64,000 nucleotides of DNA, taken from contig QLIY01000184.1 of NCBI GenBank assembly GCA_003260075.1, positions 2,929 through 66,928 of the forward strand. The letters run 5' to 3'. The notes below the pieces were generated by a model. It was given only the letters and a program-made list of their open reading frames with translations. It did not search any database and was not told the DNA's origin. A program made the position numbers and the translations under genes. The stretch comes from Phallusia mammillata (taxonomy: Eukaryota; Chordata; Ascidiacea; Phlebobranchia; Ascidiidae). This document shows, in pieces, positions 1 to 12,112 of the stretch. Position 1 is the first letter of the stretch, and every line of letters begins with the position of its first letter.

Positions 1-44
1 AAAGTCATGACCTGCTTGCATTTATCACGTTTTTTTTTTTTCAG

Positions 45-260
45 GCCAAGCTTTCCAAGCTGTCAATCGGGGAAGAAGTCATTTTCAGTGGCATTCTAAA
101 TGCTGACACCCGACACATTGCACTTACCAGTTTAAACTCCAAAGATTCTTTGGATGTGATCAGCATGACAGAAAAAGAGCAAAGCGTGTTGTCTCTCATT
201 GATGATGCTTGGAAAGTTCTTTTCCGCTTTGTTTTTTCACCTGTAATCATTGCAGTTTGA
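45..260 (+). CDS. 3'-terminal coding exon of an unidentified gene (partial)
   Basis: A pyrimidine-rich tract ending in TCAG at 41-44 is followed by an open frame of 71 codons and a TGA at 258-260. The frame reads AKLSKLSIGEEVIFSGILNA at its start and ends DDAWKVLFRFVFSPVIIAV, so the C-terminus is hydrophobic. The upstream exons lie left of the window, so the reading phase is inferred: phase 0 right after the acceptor is the only one shown here that stays open to a sensible stop. A polyadenylation signal AATAAA at 806-811 fits a 3' UTR of about 550 nt. I do not recognise the protein family. The exon call rests on the splice acceptor, the open frame and the downstream polyA signal. Confidence 0.6.
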   Translation, partial: AKLSKLSIGEEVIFSGILNADTRHIALTSLNSKDSLDVISMTEKEQSVLSLIDDAWKVLFRFVFSPVIIAV

Positions 261-805
261 TTTGTAGCAGTTATTTACAATATTTACACATATGCATTGC
301 ACAAGGGGCCTTGTATGCACATTTTGCCACTTTTTTAATCATTGTACATTACAGATTATGTTTTGCTTGCCTTCTGTGATACAACTGTTCTAACCATGGT
401 ACATTACTTTGCACTTGCCATGCCTGATTATGTTCCTATTTTTTGGTTGATTTTTTTCTTGCCTTTGCACGTATGATGTAGAAGTAGAACATTGTCAAGG
501 AACTAAAGTATGTATTTTCGAACATATATACAATGATTGTATGAAGTGATGTTACAGACGATATATATGGCTTTGTATTGGTTATAGATTTAGGTAACAT
601 ATAAATGTGAAACACACATACAGTTATATGCACAAATACCACTCTTAACACATTTATTTGTGTATAATTTACATACTTGTTTGAATACTGTTATGCCCAG
701 GATGTTTGCATGATTTTTGCAGTAGTGTGTTGAGTTGTTCTAAATGCTGTTCTACTTGGATTATTAGTTTGAACAAAAAAATATGTTTAATTGTTGTTTT
801 GAATG

Positions 806-811
806 AATAAA
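806..811 (+). promoter_or_regulatory. Candidate polyadenylation signal of the 45-260 gene
   Basis: AATAAA lies 546 nt downstream of the stop codon on the same strand, and it is the first canonical hexamer I noticed there. The cleavage site itself cannot be seen. Confidence 0.45.
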
Positions 812-830
812 TGCTTTTTTGCGGTTGAAC

Positions 831-2984
831 AAAAACTGAACTAAAAGTCCTCTGAAACGCATTGGGTTTCAAGGCAGATATTGGCACAACTTTAACTTTA
901 CACAACTTTACCGGCATTTGTGTGCACACCTAGAAATACCACGAATAAGACTTTGTTGCCTTCCTATTAATATATTTATTGCGAAAGCTTTTTTGCGTGT
1001 AGGTATTATTCAGCCAGTTTGCCGAGACATACTAAGGCGCTCTGTTAAGCATGACCACAATAAGTATGCGTGACCTTGCTTGTGAATTGAATGTCGCAAA
1101 GGGCTCTTCGATTAAGGCCCCAAGAGAGAGGAGTGCAGCCGATGCGCCGCACCAGGACCCAATATCAAAACTGAAATAGCCAAATGCGGGTCAACATTTA
1201 TAAAAATGCAGTTTATTTGTAGATAATAGCAACAGCCACTTTGCGTGCGGTCAATGTTTTGATTGATTTGGCAATAATGCCGAATATTTGGTTTCGGTCA
1301 GAGCCTAATTTAGCCGATTTGGTACATTACTAGTTGTTGTGTCTGTCCTTGTGCATAGCTGTACGCTACAAAAGTGAAGACTTAGCGAAAACCAGATACT
1401 TGCACAAGACGTTTGGGTTGGGACATCTCGGCTATCAAAACGTGTGGCGCACTTTTATGCCGCCCAAATGTAAACCGTTTCCAGGTGCACATTGTTTGCG
1501 TCTATTGACATGAGAAGAAACAGCCCAAATATTTGCCTGATACAAATTTAAGCCACCCACAATTCTGAAAAGTAACCTGATAAACACAAGCAAGAGCAAG
1601 TCACGTGGGTTCAGTTACTGTATTTGAGAGCAACGATAACAACATCTCCAAGAGTAAGGACGCACGAGAGTTCGAATCACTTTTAACAGTTGCTTTGTTT
1701 CGCCAACGGATCAACACGCTAAAAATCGAAAGCGTTACTCCGCATGCATCGAACAAAACAATTGTCAAGGCCGATAAGTCGGCTAAGGGCAGTCTGCGCG
1801 ATCAATTGAAATAGGGAATATGATTTTGACTGGCAGATGTTTGCGAGCAATGGCGGTGCTACAGTGGTGATGGCCATTTGGCGTCAGGCATCTGCGAGAG
1901 GGAATGCTGGAGTAAAAGATGAGCTTTCGGAATCGAAATGTCAAACAAAAGCAGGGGTACATTAAGGACAAAAAGTTCGGATTTGGCTCAAAAAGTATAT
2001 CTCAAAGTGGACAAAATTTTACTGGTATATATGACCATATATCCGAATGCAAAACTTCTACATCAAGCAGTTCAATGAAGCAGGCGACAGACAGTGCGCC
2101 ATTTACCACAACTAGGGAGGTAGGACCGCAGGCTCCTTTGCGTTCGTGCCTGAGGCAGTCAATCATCACTTGGCAATTATAGGTGACGAATTAGGGCCGT
2201 TGCCGTACATGCAATCACGCATGTCGATAATACTCTATATAAAGACGCGCAAATACCTTCATTGGCTAAACAGGAACGCGTCGTTCGTCGGGACAACCAC
2301 ATAAAATTATGCACTGTAAGCAATAATAACACAAATTCTCGCACACGACGATATATAGAAACTAAACAAAAGCACAGCACGGAGTTGAACTTGTTTCCTC
2401 CTTGGGTAAGTAGGGGCACAGCACAGAACTCAAAAACAGAACGAGATATTGTGATGGTACATTGCCGCGTGGAGTGGCGAACGTAGGTTCAGCACCACGT
2501 AAAGTTAGGCGAATCTGTTATGACCAAGCAGCGGCAAAGGGAAAATTTTGTTGCTAACAGGCTGCGAATACGACATAACTATTTTGTGTCAAAGTTGCTT
2601 CATAAACTGCTGCTTTTGTGATAATTAAATGCTAGGGCTTTGAAATGTGCCTTTTCGTTATTGCAAAGCACGCAACATACTTAGTACCACTGAAACGGGT
2701 TAGAATTACTGCTTATCAACGAACGCAAACACACATCAATGGTTGGGCGTCGGCTTGGTGATTGAAGACAGTGTGCAAATGAACTCTATGGGGGGAAAAC
2801 TCGAACTTCACTTTTAAAGGAAAAAAGGTCAAAACCACATCGAAATTTTCATGGTGTAGAAACTCTATGAAAACCTTCATTATGCTGGAAGTGGAAACAG
2901 GAAATTTGAGGTGCACGGGTGTTTTTTAGTCGATCCAGCAGCCGTAATAATAAAGTGTAGTAATATAGATGTGGGCAAAACAAG
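831..2984. other. Intergenic stretch without recognisable genes
   Basis: Only short open frames without homology or splice context are visible here on either strand. A TATATAAAG-like string near 2235 on the plus strand has no convincing gene after it. The stretch separates the 3' UTR of the plus-strand gene on the left from the 3' end of the convergent minus-strand B55 gene. Confidence 0.5.
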
Positions 2985-5900
2985 TTATGTCATGTGCATG
3001 GCCGCGTTGTTGCTGTCGAAAATATACAAATTGTTTGTGGCAGCCACAGCGATGATGCGGTCCTTGGGGTGCCAGGCTGTGTGCAGAATTTTCCTATTAA
3101 AGTCCAGACTGTCCACGCTTACTTCATCTTTTTTCCGCTTTCCCCCTTGGTTCACCTTAATGTAAATTGATAGAAAAACATGTTTTAAGCTTTAACACAT
3201 CATAGGTATGCATATATGCCAAATGACACTGAGAAAGATGTGTATCATACAGGACAAACTACCATTATCAGTCACTTACTTTCTTGGGTTTAAGAAGTGC
3301 CCGTGGTCGGCTGTTTTCCCGCGATGCTTCTAAGGTAACATCTCGCTTGGAGTTGCAGTCAAAGATGCGGAAAAAATTGTTGTATGAGCCTGTCATTATT
3401 GCACTGCAGACAAAACATAGTATCAGAGTCCAGTGAAAACTTTTAACGAGAATTTCCCGTAGGTACTTTTTCTAAATATTGCAAACTTCAAATGTACTGC
3501 ATAAAATTTAATGATTAACCTTGCAGAAAGATTAGGCCACCACACATGTGCAAAACTAGAATAAGCAAATAACATATTGGTCACACCTGTCAGTGCCATT
3601 CCAACAACACTCAAACTTGTCAAATATGCAGTCGTTTTCATACAAGGAACACAACTTGCTACGAAGGTATTCATGAACCTGCAATCACAGAATAAACCTT
3701 ACTCATAGTGGTGCCTGACTTAAGACTTCTTAAGGTTCTTAGCAAATATTACTTGAGAACCCAAGAAGTTTGAGAGACACCAGTTTATGAAAAGATTTTT
3801 AACGGTTCATATGTACTTGTTCTTCTGGCCTAATAGTCTGTGACATTAGGTGTGAGTGACACAGTTTTTTTAAAACTATTTTTAAAGAATGTTTGTAGTA
3901 CCCTATGGCAGTGTGGTCTTAATGCGGGTACACAAAAGGCAAACATTTTAATAATTCTTGTTTGACAACAATAATTTTTGTCTTTAGTGTCCTAACATGG
4001 GAGGATTAAACAACAAAATGCTGTCAGATTTCCTAGGCATTGTTGTGTGTAATAAATGTCTCAATTTTGGTAAATCTCATCTCTAGTTATTAGGCACTGG
4101 CCTGCAGAGTAGGATAATATTTTTAATGACCTGCAGCAAAAATATTGGACCACACTGCCTATGACCATAGGCGTCGATTCCCGGGGTGGCAGGGGTGGCG
4201 GCCTCCCCACTAAAAATCTCTGGGGTGGCAGCCATTATAAAATAGCTATGCTGCCACCCCAGAAATTGCCTGGCCGTATTTATAATCGTGCATTACAGAT
4301 GTGCGTTTCTTCCATTCACATGCGCTCTTTCTAATGGTCGGTATATTTCGAGCAAGAGCAAAGCAAAATTTCTTTTGTTTTTAAACAACGCATGGGAAAA
4401 ACCCATTTTGCGCTACTCGCTTCAGTGATTTCAAGTTTGCTCCTCCAGAGCAAGTTTGATAACAAGACTTATGACAATGGCAATTTTCACGTTTATGTGT
4501 TCTGGACGTTAATTGGCAGTTGGGAATTATATTGTTAAATGGAGTGTTCCTTGTCCATGTGCGGGAAATATAATTGCAACGGCCACCCATGTGCGCAACT
4601 TTCGTGTCGAAACTGCAAAGCCGATTCGATACTTTTGCAAAATTAAACATGTAAAATTAATTAACATAATTTACAGATTGACAAGCCATGTTGCGTTTTT
4701 TGCGTTATGTTACCTTTTAACCACACTTCTTATGAATAAACAACGCTACCCAGCACGGGATACACTTTTCCTGCCACTACTACCAGTATGCTGCTGTGAT
4801 TACATCCGTAACGCATTGTGACATCATAATTCAACAACTAGATAGACGATTTGTGACGTGACTTTCAGAGGTGTTACGTCCAAGTTAAGCAAGATTGCGC
4901 ATCCGCGAAATGCCATCTACACTTAATGTGTATCGTAGTGTGGTTTGATCACGCCAGGAACCACCTAAGCAAATTTTGCCACCCCACAAATGAAAATTTA
5001 TGCTAAAAAATCGACGCCTATGCCTATGACATATATATTAATTTAAAAAAAAACAAGAAGTTTGATAAACTATATTTGATGAACACTTGTTTAGTGTTTT
5101 TTTTTAATCTTTCAACATTTTTTCCTACAAGCAGTCTTTGCTTTCAAAACACTAACAGAAAGTACAAGTTTGGTGTTAAACACATGCCCACCTGAAACGA
5201 TTCAACTGGTTTATTTTCCATGTTCAGGTCCCACACTTTCACAGAAAGATAATCTCTAGTAATCATGTAACGCCCGCTGTTGCTAAATTTCACATCACTT
5301 ATTGAGGAAATGATCTCAGAAAAGAAGGAGCGACTGTTTGGATCCTCTGGTTCTTCAAATACTGCAAAACAAAATAACCTCATTAAATGTTTTTTACTGT
5401 ACAATTATGTGTCAGTATTTTTAAAAACTGTCAATAAACTAAAAGGTACAAAAAAAGTTAATTAAGTATTCTAGGCATTTTTTGTCTTAACAGCTCCTAC
5501 TCACTGGGACAAAAAATCTCTTAAAAAGTAACTAACATTCCAAAAACAGCTAAGTCCACCAAATATCAGCCAACCCCAAAACCACTTCCAAGCCGTTAAG
5601 ATAAACATAAATTCATAACTGGGATCAGCCCCGCAGCAGTCATGCAGTCCAGCAATCATGGCACACTCATACACATATCATATAGTGTGAAGGTGTTGTA
5701 CCAATCAGCCGGTCACCAAGCATTCGCCTATGGTAAGGTTTAGGCTAAAAAATCTAAATTTCCAAATTTTAATTTTAATCCACAACAGTAACCTTCCTGG
5801 GACTCACACTCTACCAACTGAGCTACACAGGCTCAGCAGTGAGCTCAATGATAGTCGAATTACAAGCACCGTTGCCTGCCTTGTATGCTGCACATGTCAG

Positions 5901-8900
5901 CTTCGCAGCTGAGGATCGCCAGATTGACCAGTAAGCAGTAAACACAAACATAAATTCATAACTGGAATCAGCCATGAAGTGTTCATGCAGACCATTTCTG
6001 TAACAATACAGAACAAAACTGTTTGCTGGAATCTTACTTTTAGCATGTTGGTCACAGAGTGCAGACTCTCTCATATCACACAGTCGAATGGTTCCCTTGC
6101 TGCTGCTGTAGACAAAAGTATGACATTCATGAGGGTGATATTCCGCAGCAGTAATCACCTCTGTCAGATTTTCCATATTTTCTGGTTTGATGTCAACAAT
6201 ATCTGAAAAATTCTTCATTGTTAAGGGGTGTGAAATCACATTCCTATTTAGAGTCATCTTATGTGGTTGGTAAATAAGTCTTATGCACACACTGGATAAT
6301 TATGTTCCTCCCCTATAATAAACAAAACAAAGGTCACTAGCTGACATTTTGGGGGTTTATTTTTTGTGGGTTAAGTTTGCATCCCATTCTGTGGAGATCC
6401 AACAAATTATAGTGAAGTGGGGTAAAAAACACTTGTTTCAAACTTCACCCCATTTGACTACATTTGGAAAATTTAATTAAGAAATAGTGATTTGTTCAAA
6501 ATGCATAATTTATAATGTTAGTGTAAAGACACAAGCAGACATTCCTGATCTTAACCAAATGCTGTAACAAGCGGCTTTCTTGCACAAAAAGTAAAACATT
6601 ATTTAGTACACATTTGGCGTATTGGCACAAACAAATTACAGCACCACAAATTATATGCACATTTTATATACCTCTTACATGTAAAAAGTGACTATTTAAA
6701 AATCTTCTTGACCAAGGGGTACAAAAAAGTTTTTTAGGCATGCCACGTTCCTAATTTTTTAAAGTATTTGGGTCAAGGTATTAAAAGTCAAGTTAGATTG
6801 AGGTTTAACATTAAAGAAAAGGGTTGTAATATACATTTGTTAACATATGATTTCTGCACAGCATACGTTTTATCCTTTGTTTCATAATCCAGAAGAGCTT
6901 GGTGGGCCAGAATGCAACCCCTGTTGTTGGTTACCAAAAATATCTTGCCTGAATTGACTGCTAGCAGTACTGATGCAGAAAAGCACTAAACTAGCAAGTA
7001 TATAAATGTTTATTTTTACAAAGACTCACTAAAGCTCCGATCTGTAATCTCCAAATGCCACAAGTTGATTCGAAGATCATCAGCAGACAAGTATGTCTGG
7101 TCATCACTGTTGACAGAAATTGAGTTGATGTGGTACATGTGTGCATTGGCAAACACCTTCTTGGGCGACGCCTCAATCATTAATTCCATTGGCTCATAAT
7201 GAGGGACAACAAGTCTCTGAGGCCGAAACCTTCGTGGTTGGTCCTCCTCCTCACGGAAGTTGAACCCAACTGCTTGTTTTTCCCGTTCTGACACCTTCCA
7301 CAACTTAATGGTCTTGTCTGCAAGCATAAATGGTTTTTGACTCTGGGCATGATTATTATCCTATATATATACATCAGAAAAAAGGAAACTGCTAGAACAT
7401 GATCACTTGCACAATGCTAAAATTAGAATTAATCCAATGAGCATTATCTGACCCTCTGACAGGCAGCATACTTATCAACAATCACTGCTTTTTAAGATAA
7501 CTCTAAATTTAAAAACAGGTTTTCCAATAAAAACAGTTATTATCTACTGATTCTGTTTCCTTAAGCACCTTTAAATGTGTTCCATCCATTGCAGTTTCAG
7601 CGCTAATTTATCACAGCATTTAAATTTATTTTTAGTATCAGATCTTTTAAAATCCAAATGACATTATTTCATATTGTTGACGGTGATTACAGTGAAAACA
7701 AGAATACTTAAAGACTATTGTGAACAAATTTCCTACCATTTGTTGAAAGTAGGAAGTGAGCTTGATTTCTTCGGGGTAGCCAACGAATTTTATTGATTTT
7801 CTCCTCAATTTCCAGACTTTTAAGATAATCAAATTCAGGCTCGTGACTCTGAAACGTGCTATACACGTTGTACTCACTGCTACGACCTTCGTTAGCTTTG
7901 TTCTAAAAAGAGATAAATTTATTTAGCACAAGCACACTAAAGATTTTAAGACTGTACCTCAGTGACATACATTTTTGTCACCTATGAGACAAGTAAGGAT
8001 CATAATGCAAAGTAAGTTATATAGCATAAGAATAATAATTAGACTTAAAATCACAATGCTAATATCTTGGCAGGTTTATCTAGACCAGGGGTGGGCAACC
8101 TTTGTTACTGTGCAGTAACTACATAGGGCCAATTATAAATGTCAAAATTTGATCGCGGGTCGCACATGTGCATAACACAAATGATTTTGCTTTGTTTCTT
8201 AGCAAATATGCTTAACTACAAGTATAATTCCTATTTGATTCTAGCCATATTTTGCCAGATCGCAGAAAACTAGCATCAGGGACATTAATCAGCTCAAAAA
8301 TATTTAATAATTGGACTCGTTTGCCAGTACTTTTGAAATTAAAGCGTCTCTGCGGGCCGCACAACCTTTAATGAAGGGCCGCAGGTTGCCCACCCCTGAT
8401 CTAGACACTAAAACATCAGAAACTTACAGCAGGTTCACGTTGGAAGATAACAACTCTGCCACCCTTGTCACCAGTTGCTAATAATTCCCCATCGTGATTA
8501 AATTCCACAGTAGAAATGATATCAGCTGTGAAAATCAATTGCAAAATTGACATTCAATGTCAAAAATGTTTGACAATAGATTGCAGTGATTAAACACTTA
8601 CGTGTAAATAAATATAAAATGTACACACTGTGGTTGAATACTCAGTACCACACATAATATTAGTCTTGTACAAATTAAGAACTAATGCTGATCTTAATGT
8701 TAACAAAGTGTTAGATTATTTTAGGTCTGTATTCCCAACTACTTGACAAAAAGTTTAGGCAAATACATCACTCTAAAGTCCTGGTTTTATGGTTTTAGTA
8801 TAACAAACCCCAAACAAAAATGATTGTTGTTCTAAAAATGTCCTTAACACTAACTTTATGGTTGGTTGCTAAATAGCATATATGACCTGAAAAGCTCATA

Positions 8901-11518
8901 CTTTGTTCTGTGTTTTGCAACGATACTAATTTATGCTAATGTCCCAGAACCATGTAACTATACATTGCTGCTAGTTTAAGTAAATTTTACAACAAACAAA
9001 TTCAAACGATTTTATATATCACTTGCAAATTACACAAAAACATGCACTCATTCTCAAACAAACAGTAGAAATAAACTGGAAGTAAATAGCAAAAAGATAA
9101 AGAGTTTTGAAAAAATATTAAAAAAAACTTACGTTCAGAAACCTCATCATCCATTGTTCCCTTAACCTGAGAGAAATGCCATTGTAATTCATCATTACCA
9201 GCTGCTGATGAACCACTGCCAGCTGCAAACAAGTGCACAGAAATTATGGATTATTAGAAGAAATGACAAGAAGGGATTCTATAAATGGCATTTTAAATCT
9301 ATGAAAGGCTGTGAAACACACAATTAAACTGTGTTATAAAAGTGTTTACGATAAAACTAGTGCCAATCACATTCTATACAATTCCTTACATGCATATGTG
9401 ACTTTATGATACACATCAAATAAACACTGGTCAATATATGTATTTTCACAACACTTGTAATTTGATAAAACAAAACTTTAACTCTGGTGTTTTAGTTTCA
9501 TAGTTTTTACACTTGTTTTTGTTTACATTGTACAAAAACTGAATATTCCAAGTCAGCATATATACCACAACAAAACTGTTATTATTTTTAGTACTAAACT
9601 ATTTGTACAAGCACAATTGTCCAAACCTTGTTTTAACGCAGGTGCCATTTACTGATGTTTTTATTCATTTATTGTTTTTGCTGAGTATTTAATATGCTTA
9701 AAAACTGTATGAACACAGAGCAACAACATATATCATCACAACCCATTGTCTTGAAAAACAACACAAAAATGTTTATGGGGGGGGGGTTCTTTTACAACAA
9801 ACAAATTCAAACAATTTTATATATCACTTGCAAATTACACAAAAACATTAAAGTAAATAGCAAAAAGATAAGGAAAAAAACTTACGTTCAGAAACCTCAT
9901 CATCCATTGTTCCCTTAACCTGAGAGAAATGCCATTGTAATTCATCATTACCAGCTGCTGATGAACCACTGCCAGCTGCAAACAAGTGCACAGAAATTAT
10001 GGATTATTAGAAGAAATGACAAGAAGGGATTCTATAAATGGCATTTTAAATCTATGAAAGGCTGTGAAACACACAATTAAACTGTGTTATAAAAGTGTTT
10101 ACGATAAAACTAGTGCCAATCACATTCTATACAATTCCTTACATGCATATGTGACTTTATGATACACATCAAATAAACACTGGTCAATATATGTATTTTC
10201 ACAACACTTGTAATTTGACAAAAAAACTTTAACTCTGGTGTTTTAGTTTCATAGTTTTTACACTTGTTCTTGTTTACATTGTACAAAAACTGAATATTCC
10301 AAGTCAGCATATATACCACAACAAAACTGTTATTATTTTTAGTACTAAACTATTTGTACAAGCACAATTGTCCAAACCTTGTTTTAACGCAGGTGCCATT
10401 TACTGATGTTTTTATTCATTTATTGTTTTTGCTGAGTATTTAATATGCTTAAAAACTGTATGAACACAGAGCAACAACATATATCATCACAACCCATTGT
10501 CTTGAAAAACAACACAAAAATGTTTATTAAGTTTTGTTTAACAGACTGCCCTGCTGTGAACTAACAATGGTATGCTTTCATATTACTTTGCATGTCTTAT
10601 TATGATGTTAATAATACTTGTCTTTGTATAGTGTGTATGTGTTGTTGCGTAGTACAACATTGAATTAACAAAACCATTACGTTTGTAATGAACAAAAAAG
10701 TAAAAGGTATTACTACTACTAATTCAGTGAAAATTATTATGTTTACATTTAGTGGGTCTCAAACCATACAGAACAAGGTCTTGATACAAGCAGCGAACTA
10801 AGTGCTTAACATATGGCTGCTTGCATATTTTGTAAATACCTGTTTTCAACTTTTTTTCAACTAGGGGGGGGGGTTGTGTTGTTGCGTAGTACAACACTGA
10901 ATTAACAAAACCATTACGTTTGTAATGAACAAAAAGGTAAAAGGTATTACTACTACTAATTCAGTGAAAATTGGGGGGGGGGCAAAAAAACTTTAACTCT
11001 GGTGTTTTAGTTTCATAGTTTTTACACTTGTTCTTGTTTACATTGTACAAAAACTGAATATTCCAAGTCAGCATATATACCGGGGGGGGGGTAAGTTTTG
11101 TTTATCAGACTGCCCTGCTGTGAACTAACAATGGTATGCTTTCATATTACTTTGCATGTCTTATTATGATGTTAATAATACTTGTCTTTGTATAGTGTGT
11201 ATGTGTTGTTGTGTAGTACAACATTGAATTAACAAAACCATTACGTTTGTAATGAACAAAAAAGTAAAAGGTATTACTACTACTAATTCAGTGAAAATTA
11301 TTATGTTTACATTTAGTGGGTCACAAACCATACAAAACAAGGTCTTGATGCAAGCATCGAACTAAGTGCTTAACATATGGCTGCTGGCATATTTTGTAAA
11401 TACCTGTTTTCAACTTTTTTTCAACTACAGGTACTTCTGGATTATTACTCGTCCAACTCCAAAGGGGAGTCAATATTTTAGAGGAATAACATTGTACTAT
11501 TGATTGCATACCAGCCAT
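2985..11518 (-). CDS. PPP2R2: Protein phosphatase 2A regulatory subunit B55 (PPP2R2 family)
   Basis: Regulatory WD40-propeller subunit that directs the PP2A scaffold/catalytic dimer to its substrates in cytoplasm and nucleus. Ten coding exons, 5' to 3': 11512-11518, 9133-9222, 8428-8525, 7737-7902, 7030-7317, 6038-6202, 5192-5361, 3587-3678, 3280-3403, 2985-3155. All junctions keep phase and use GT-AG, giving 456 aa (vertebrate B55 is about 447). Landmarks along the chain are [20 protein letters not shown] at the start, then [74 protein letters not shown] and [20 protein letters not shown]. The first exon carries only seven coding bases (ATG GCT G). Exon 2 is present twice; the second copy at 9886-9975 is treated as an assembly duplicate. 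Introns hold two hAT elements and a SINE-like segment. The family assignment is secure. Which vertebrate paralogue (A-D) it matches cannot be said. Confidence 0.95.
4166..5022. mobile_element. Non-autonomous hAT-like DNA transposon, 857 bp, in B55 intron
   Basis: Terminal inverted repeats CATAGGCGTCGATT and AATCGACGCCTATG bound the element. An identical 8-bp duplication, CCTATGAC, flanks it at 4158-4165 and 5023-5030. An 8-bp duplication is the hAT superfamily hallmark. The interior has G-rich arms but no recognisable transposase; the longest internal frame (89 codons, minus) matches nothing I know. It lies in the B55 intron between the exons at 3587-3678 and 5192-5361. Confidence 0.85.
5631..5947 (-). 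mobile_element. Probable tRNA-derived SINE segment in B55 intron
   Basis: The minus strand carries a perfect tRNA-type A box TAGCTCAGTTGG (reverse complement of 5814-5825) followed by GTAGAG, as in Pol III promoters. A second box is poorly matched. The segment is flanked by a nearly identical direct repeat of about 25 bp (near 5606-5630 and 5948-5973, one mismatch), which may be a target-site duplication or part of the element. The boundaries are approximate. Confidence 0.4.
8086..8398. mobile_element. Non-autonomous hAT-like element (CAGGGGTGGGCAACC family), 313 bp, copy 1
   Basis: Terminal inverted repeats begin CAGGGGTGGGCAACCT and end AGGTTGCCCACCCCTG. The flanking 8-bp duplication ATCTAGAC is perfect (8078-8085 and 8399-8406). 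The interior has no coding capacity. A second, inverted copy of the same family occurs at 32361-32679. It sits in the B55 intron between exons 3 and 4. Confidence 0.9.
8985..10527. repeat. Tandem near-duplicate around a 10-G run (B55 intron/exon 2)
   Basis: Segment 8985-9776 recurs at 9790-10527. The two differ by several indels and a few substitutions, and the run of ten G at 9777-9786 lies exactly at the junction. The left copy ends where the right copy continues into unique sequence. This is the layout expected when two overlapping contig ends are concatenated without merging. Confidence 0.85.
9886..9975 (-). other. Second copy of B55 exon 2 (probably an assembly duplicate)
   Basis: This copy has the same 90 coding bases as 9133-9222, with the same TTTGCAG-type acceptor and GTAAGT donor. 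Because 90 is a multiple of three, including both copies would be in frame and add 30 residues. The surrounding intron sequence differs from the first copy by indels (for example about 50 bp missing upstream of the donor), as two alleles would. A run of ten G at 9777-9786 separates the copies. Confidence 0.75.
10864..11427. repeat. Cluster of three 10-G runs separating small repeated fragments
   Basis: G runs at 10864-10873, 10973-10982 and 11082-11091 are each exactly ten long. They separate a 99-bp copy of roughly 10634-10733, then a 99-bp copy of 10218-10317, then a copy of about 10528-10862 that continues at 11092 into unique DNA. The order of fragments does not follow their order in the original copy. 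Confidence 0.85.
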
Positions 11519-12112
11519 GATGATCTCACAAATTCCGGACGACTTCACAGACCTCACATGTGCTCTATGATGAATGATTTTTTCCCGATTCCTTCGGATA
11601 AGTCCAGATTACGCTTGCAAATCTCATCTTAATTGCCTCAAAACATTTTAGAACGCGGCAACACCTATGGGCGACTTCGGCGTATCCGGCCGCTAGCGTT
11701 CCGATGAGTTTTTACATAGAAATCGTTTTCCACATTTGTTCGTTTGTGCATTTTTTTGAGTCGGAATCATGAAACACGAAACAATCAGGCATAATAAATG
11801 TTTTGGGTGGCACACGAGTGTCTCACAAGTTTGTTTTTAATGTAATTTTTTAAGTAAAATATCGTTTCACGTAGCATAGGCAAATATAGTTTGGTGTCGA
11901 GTGGTTTCGGATCGATGTTTGAAACTTGTTGTTGTTATGGTTCGGTCTTGCCCAAAGTATTTTTAAACAACTTTTAGAACCATAACATGCTCCACATATG
12001 GTCCAATGTATAAATTGTTCATTATTTAGTGTTCTCACCATCCTATCAGTATTTGGGGCATTGCTTTAAATAAATATTTACTGCGCAAACCAACATACCA
12101 AAATTATAGGCT
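11519..12112. other. B55 upstream region
   Basis: This region lies 5' of the B55 start codon (minus strand) and before the LINE insertion. It should hold the B55 promoter and 5' UTR. I see no obvious TATA box or further exon. The 13-bp target-site duplication of the LINE ends the stretch at 12100-12112. Confidence 0.4.

Noticed and set aside
2232-2486. TATA-like string followed by a 74-codon ORF
   Set aside because: The frame lacks a proper ATG near the start and shows no domain. An AT-rich background makes such strings common.
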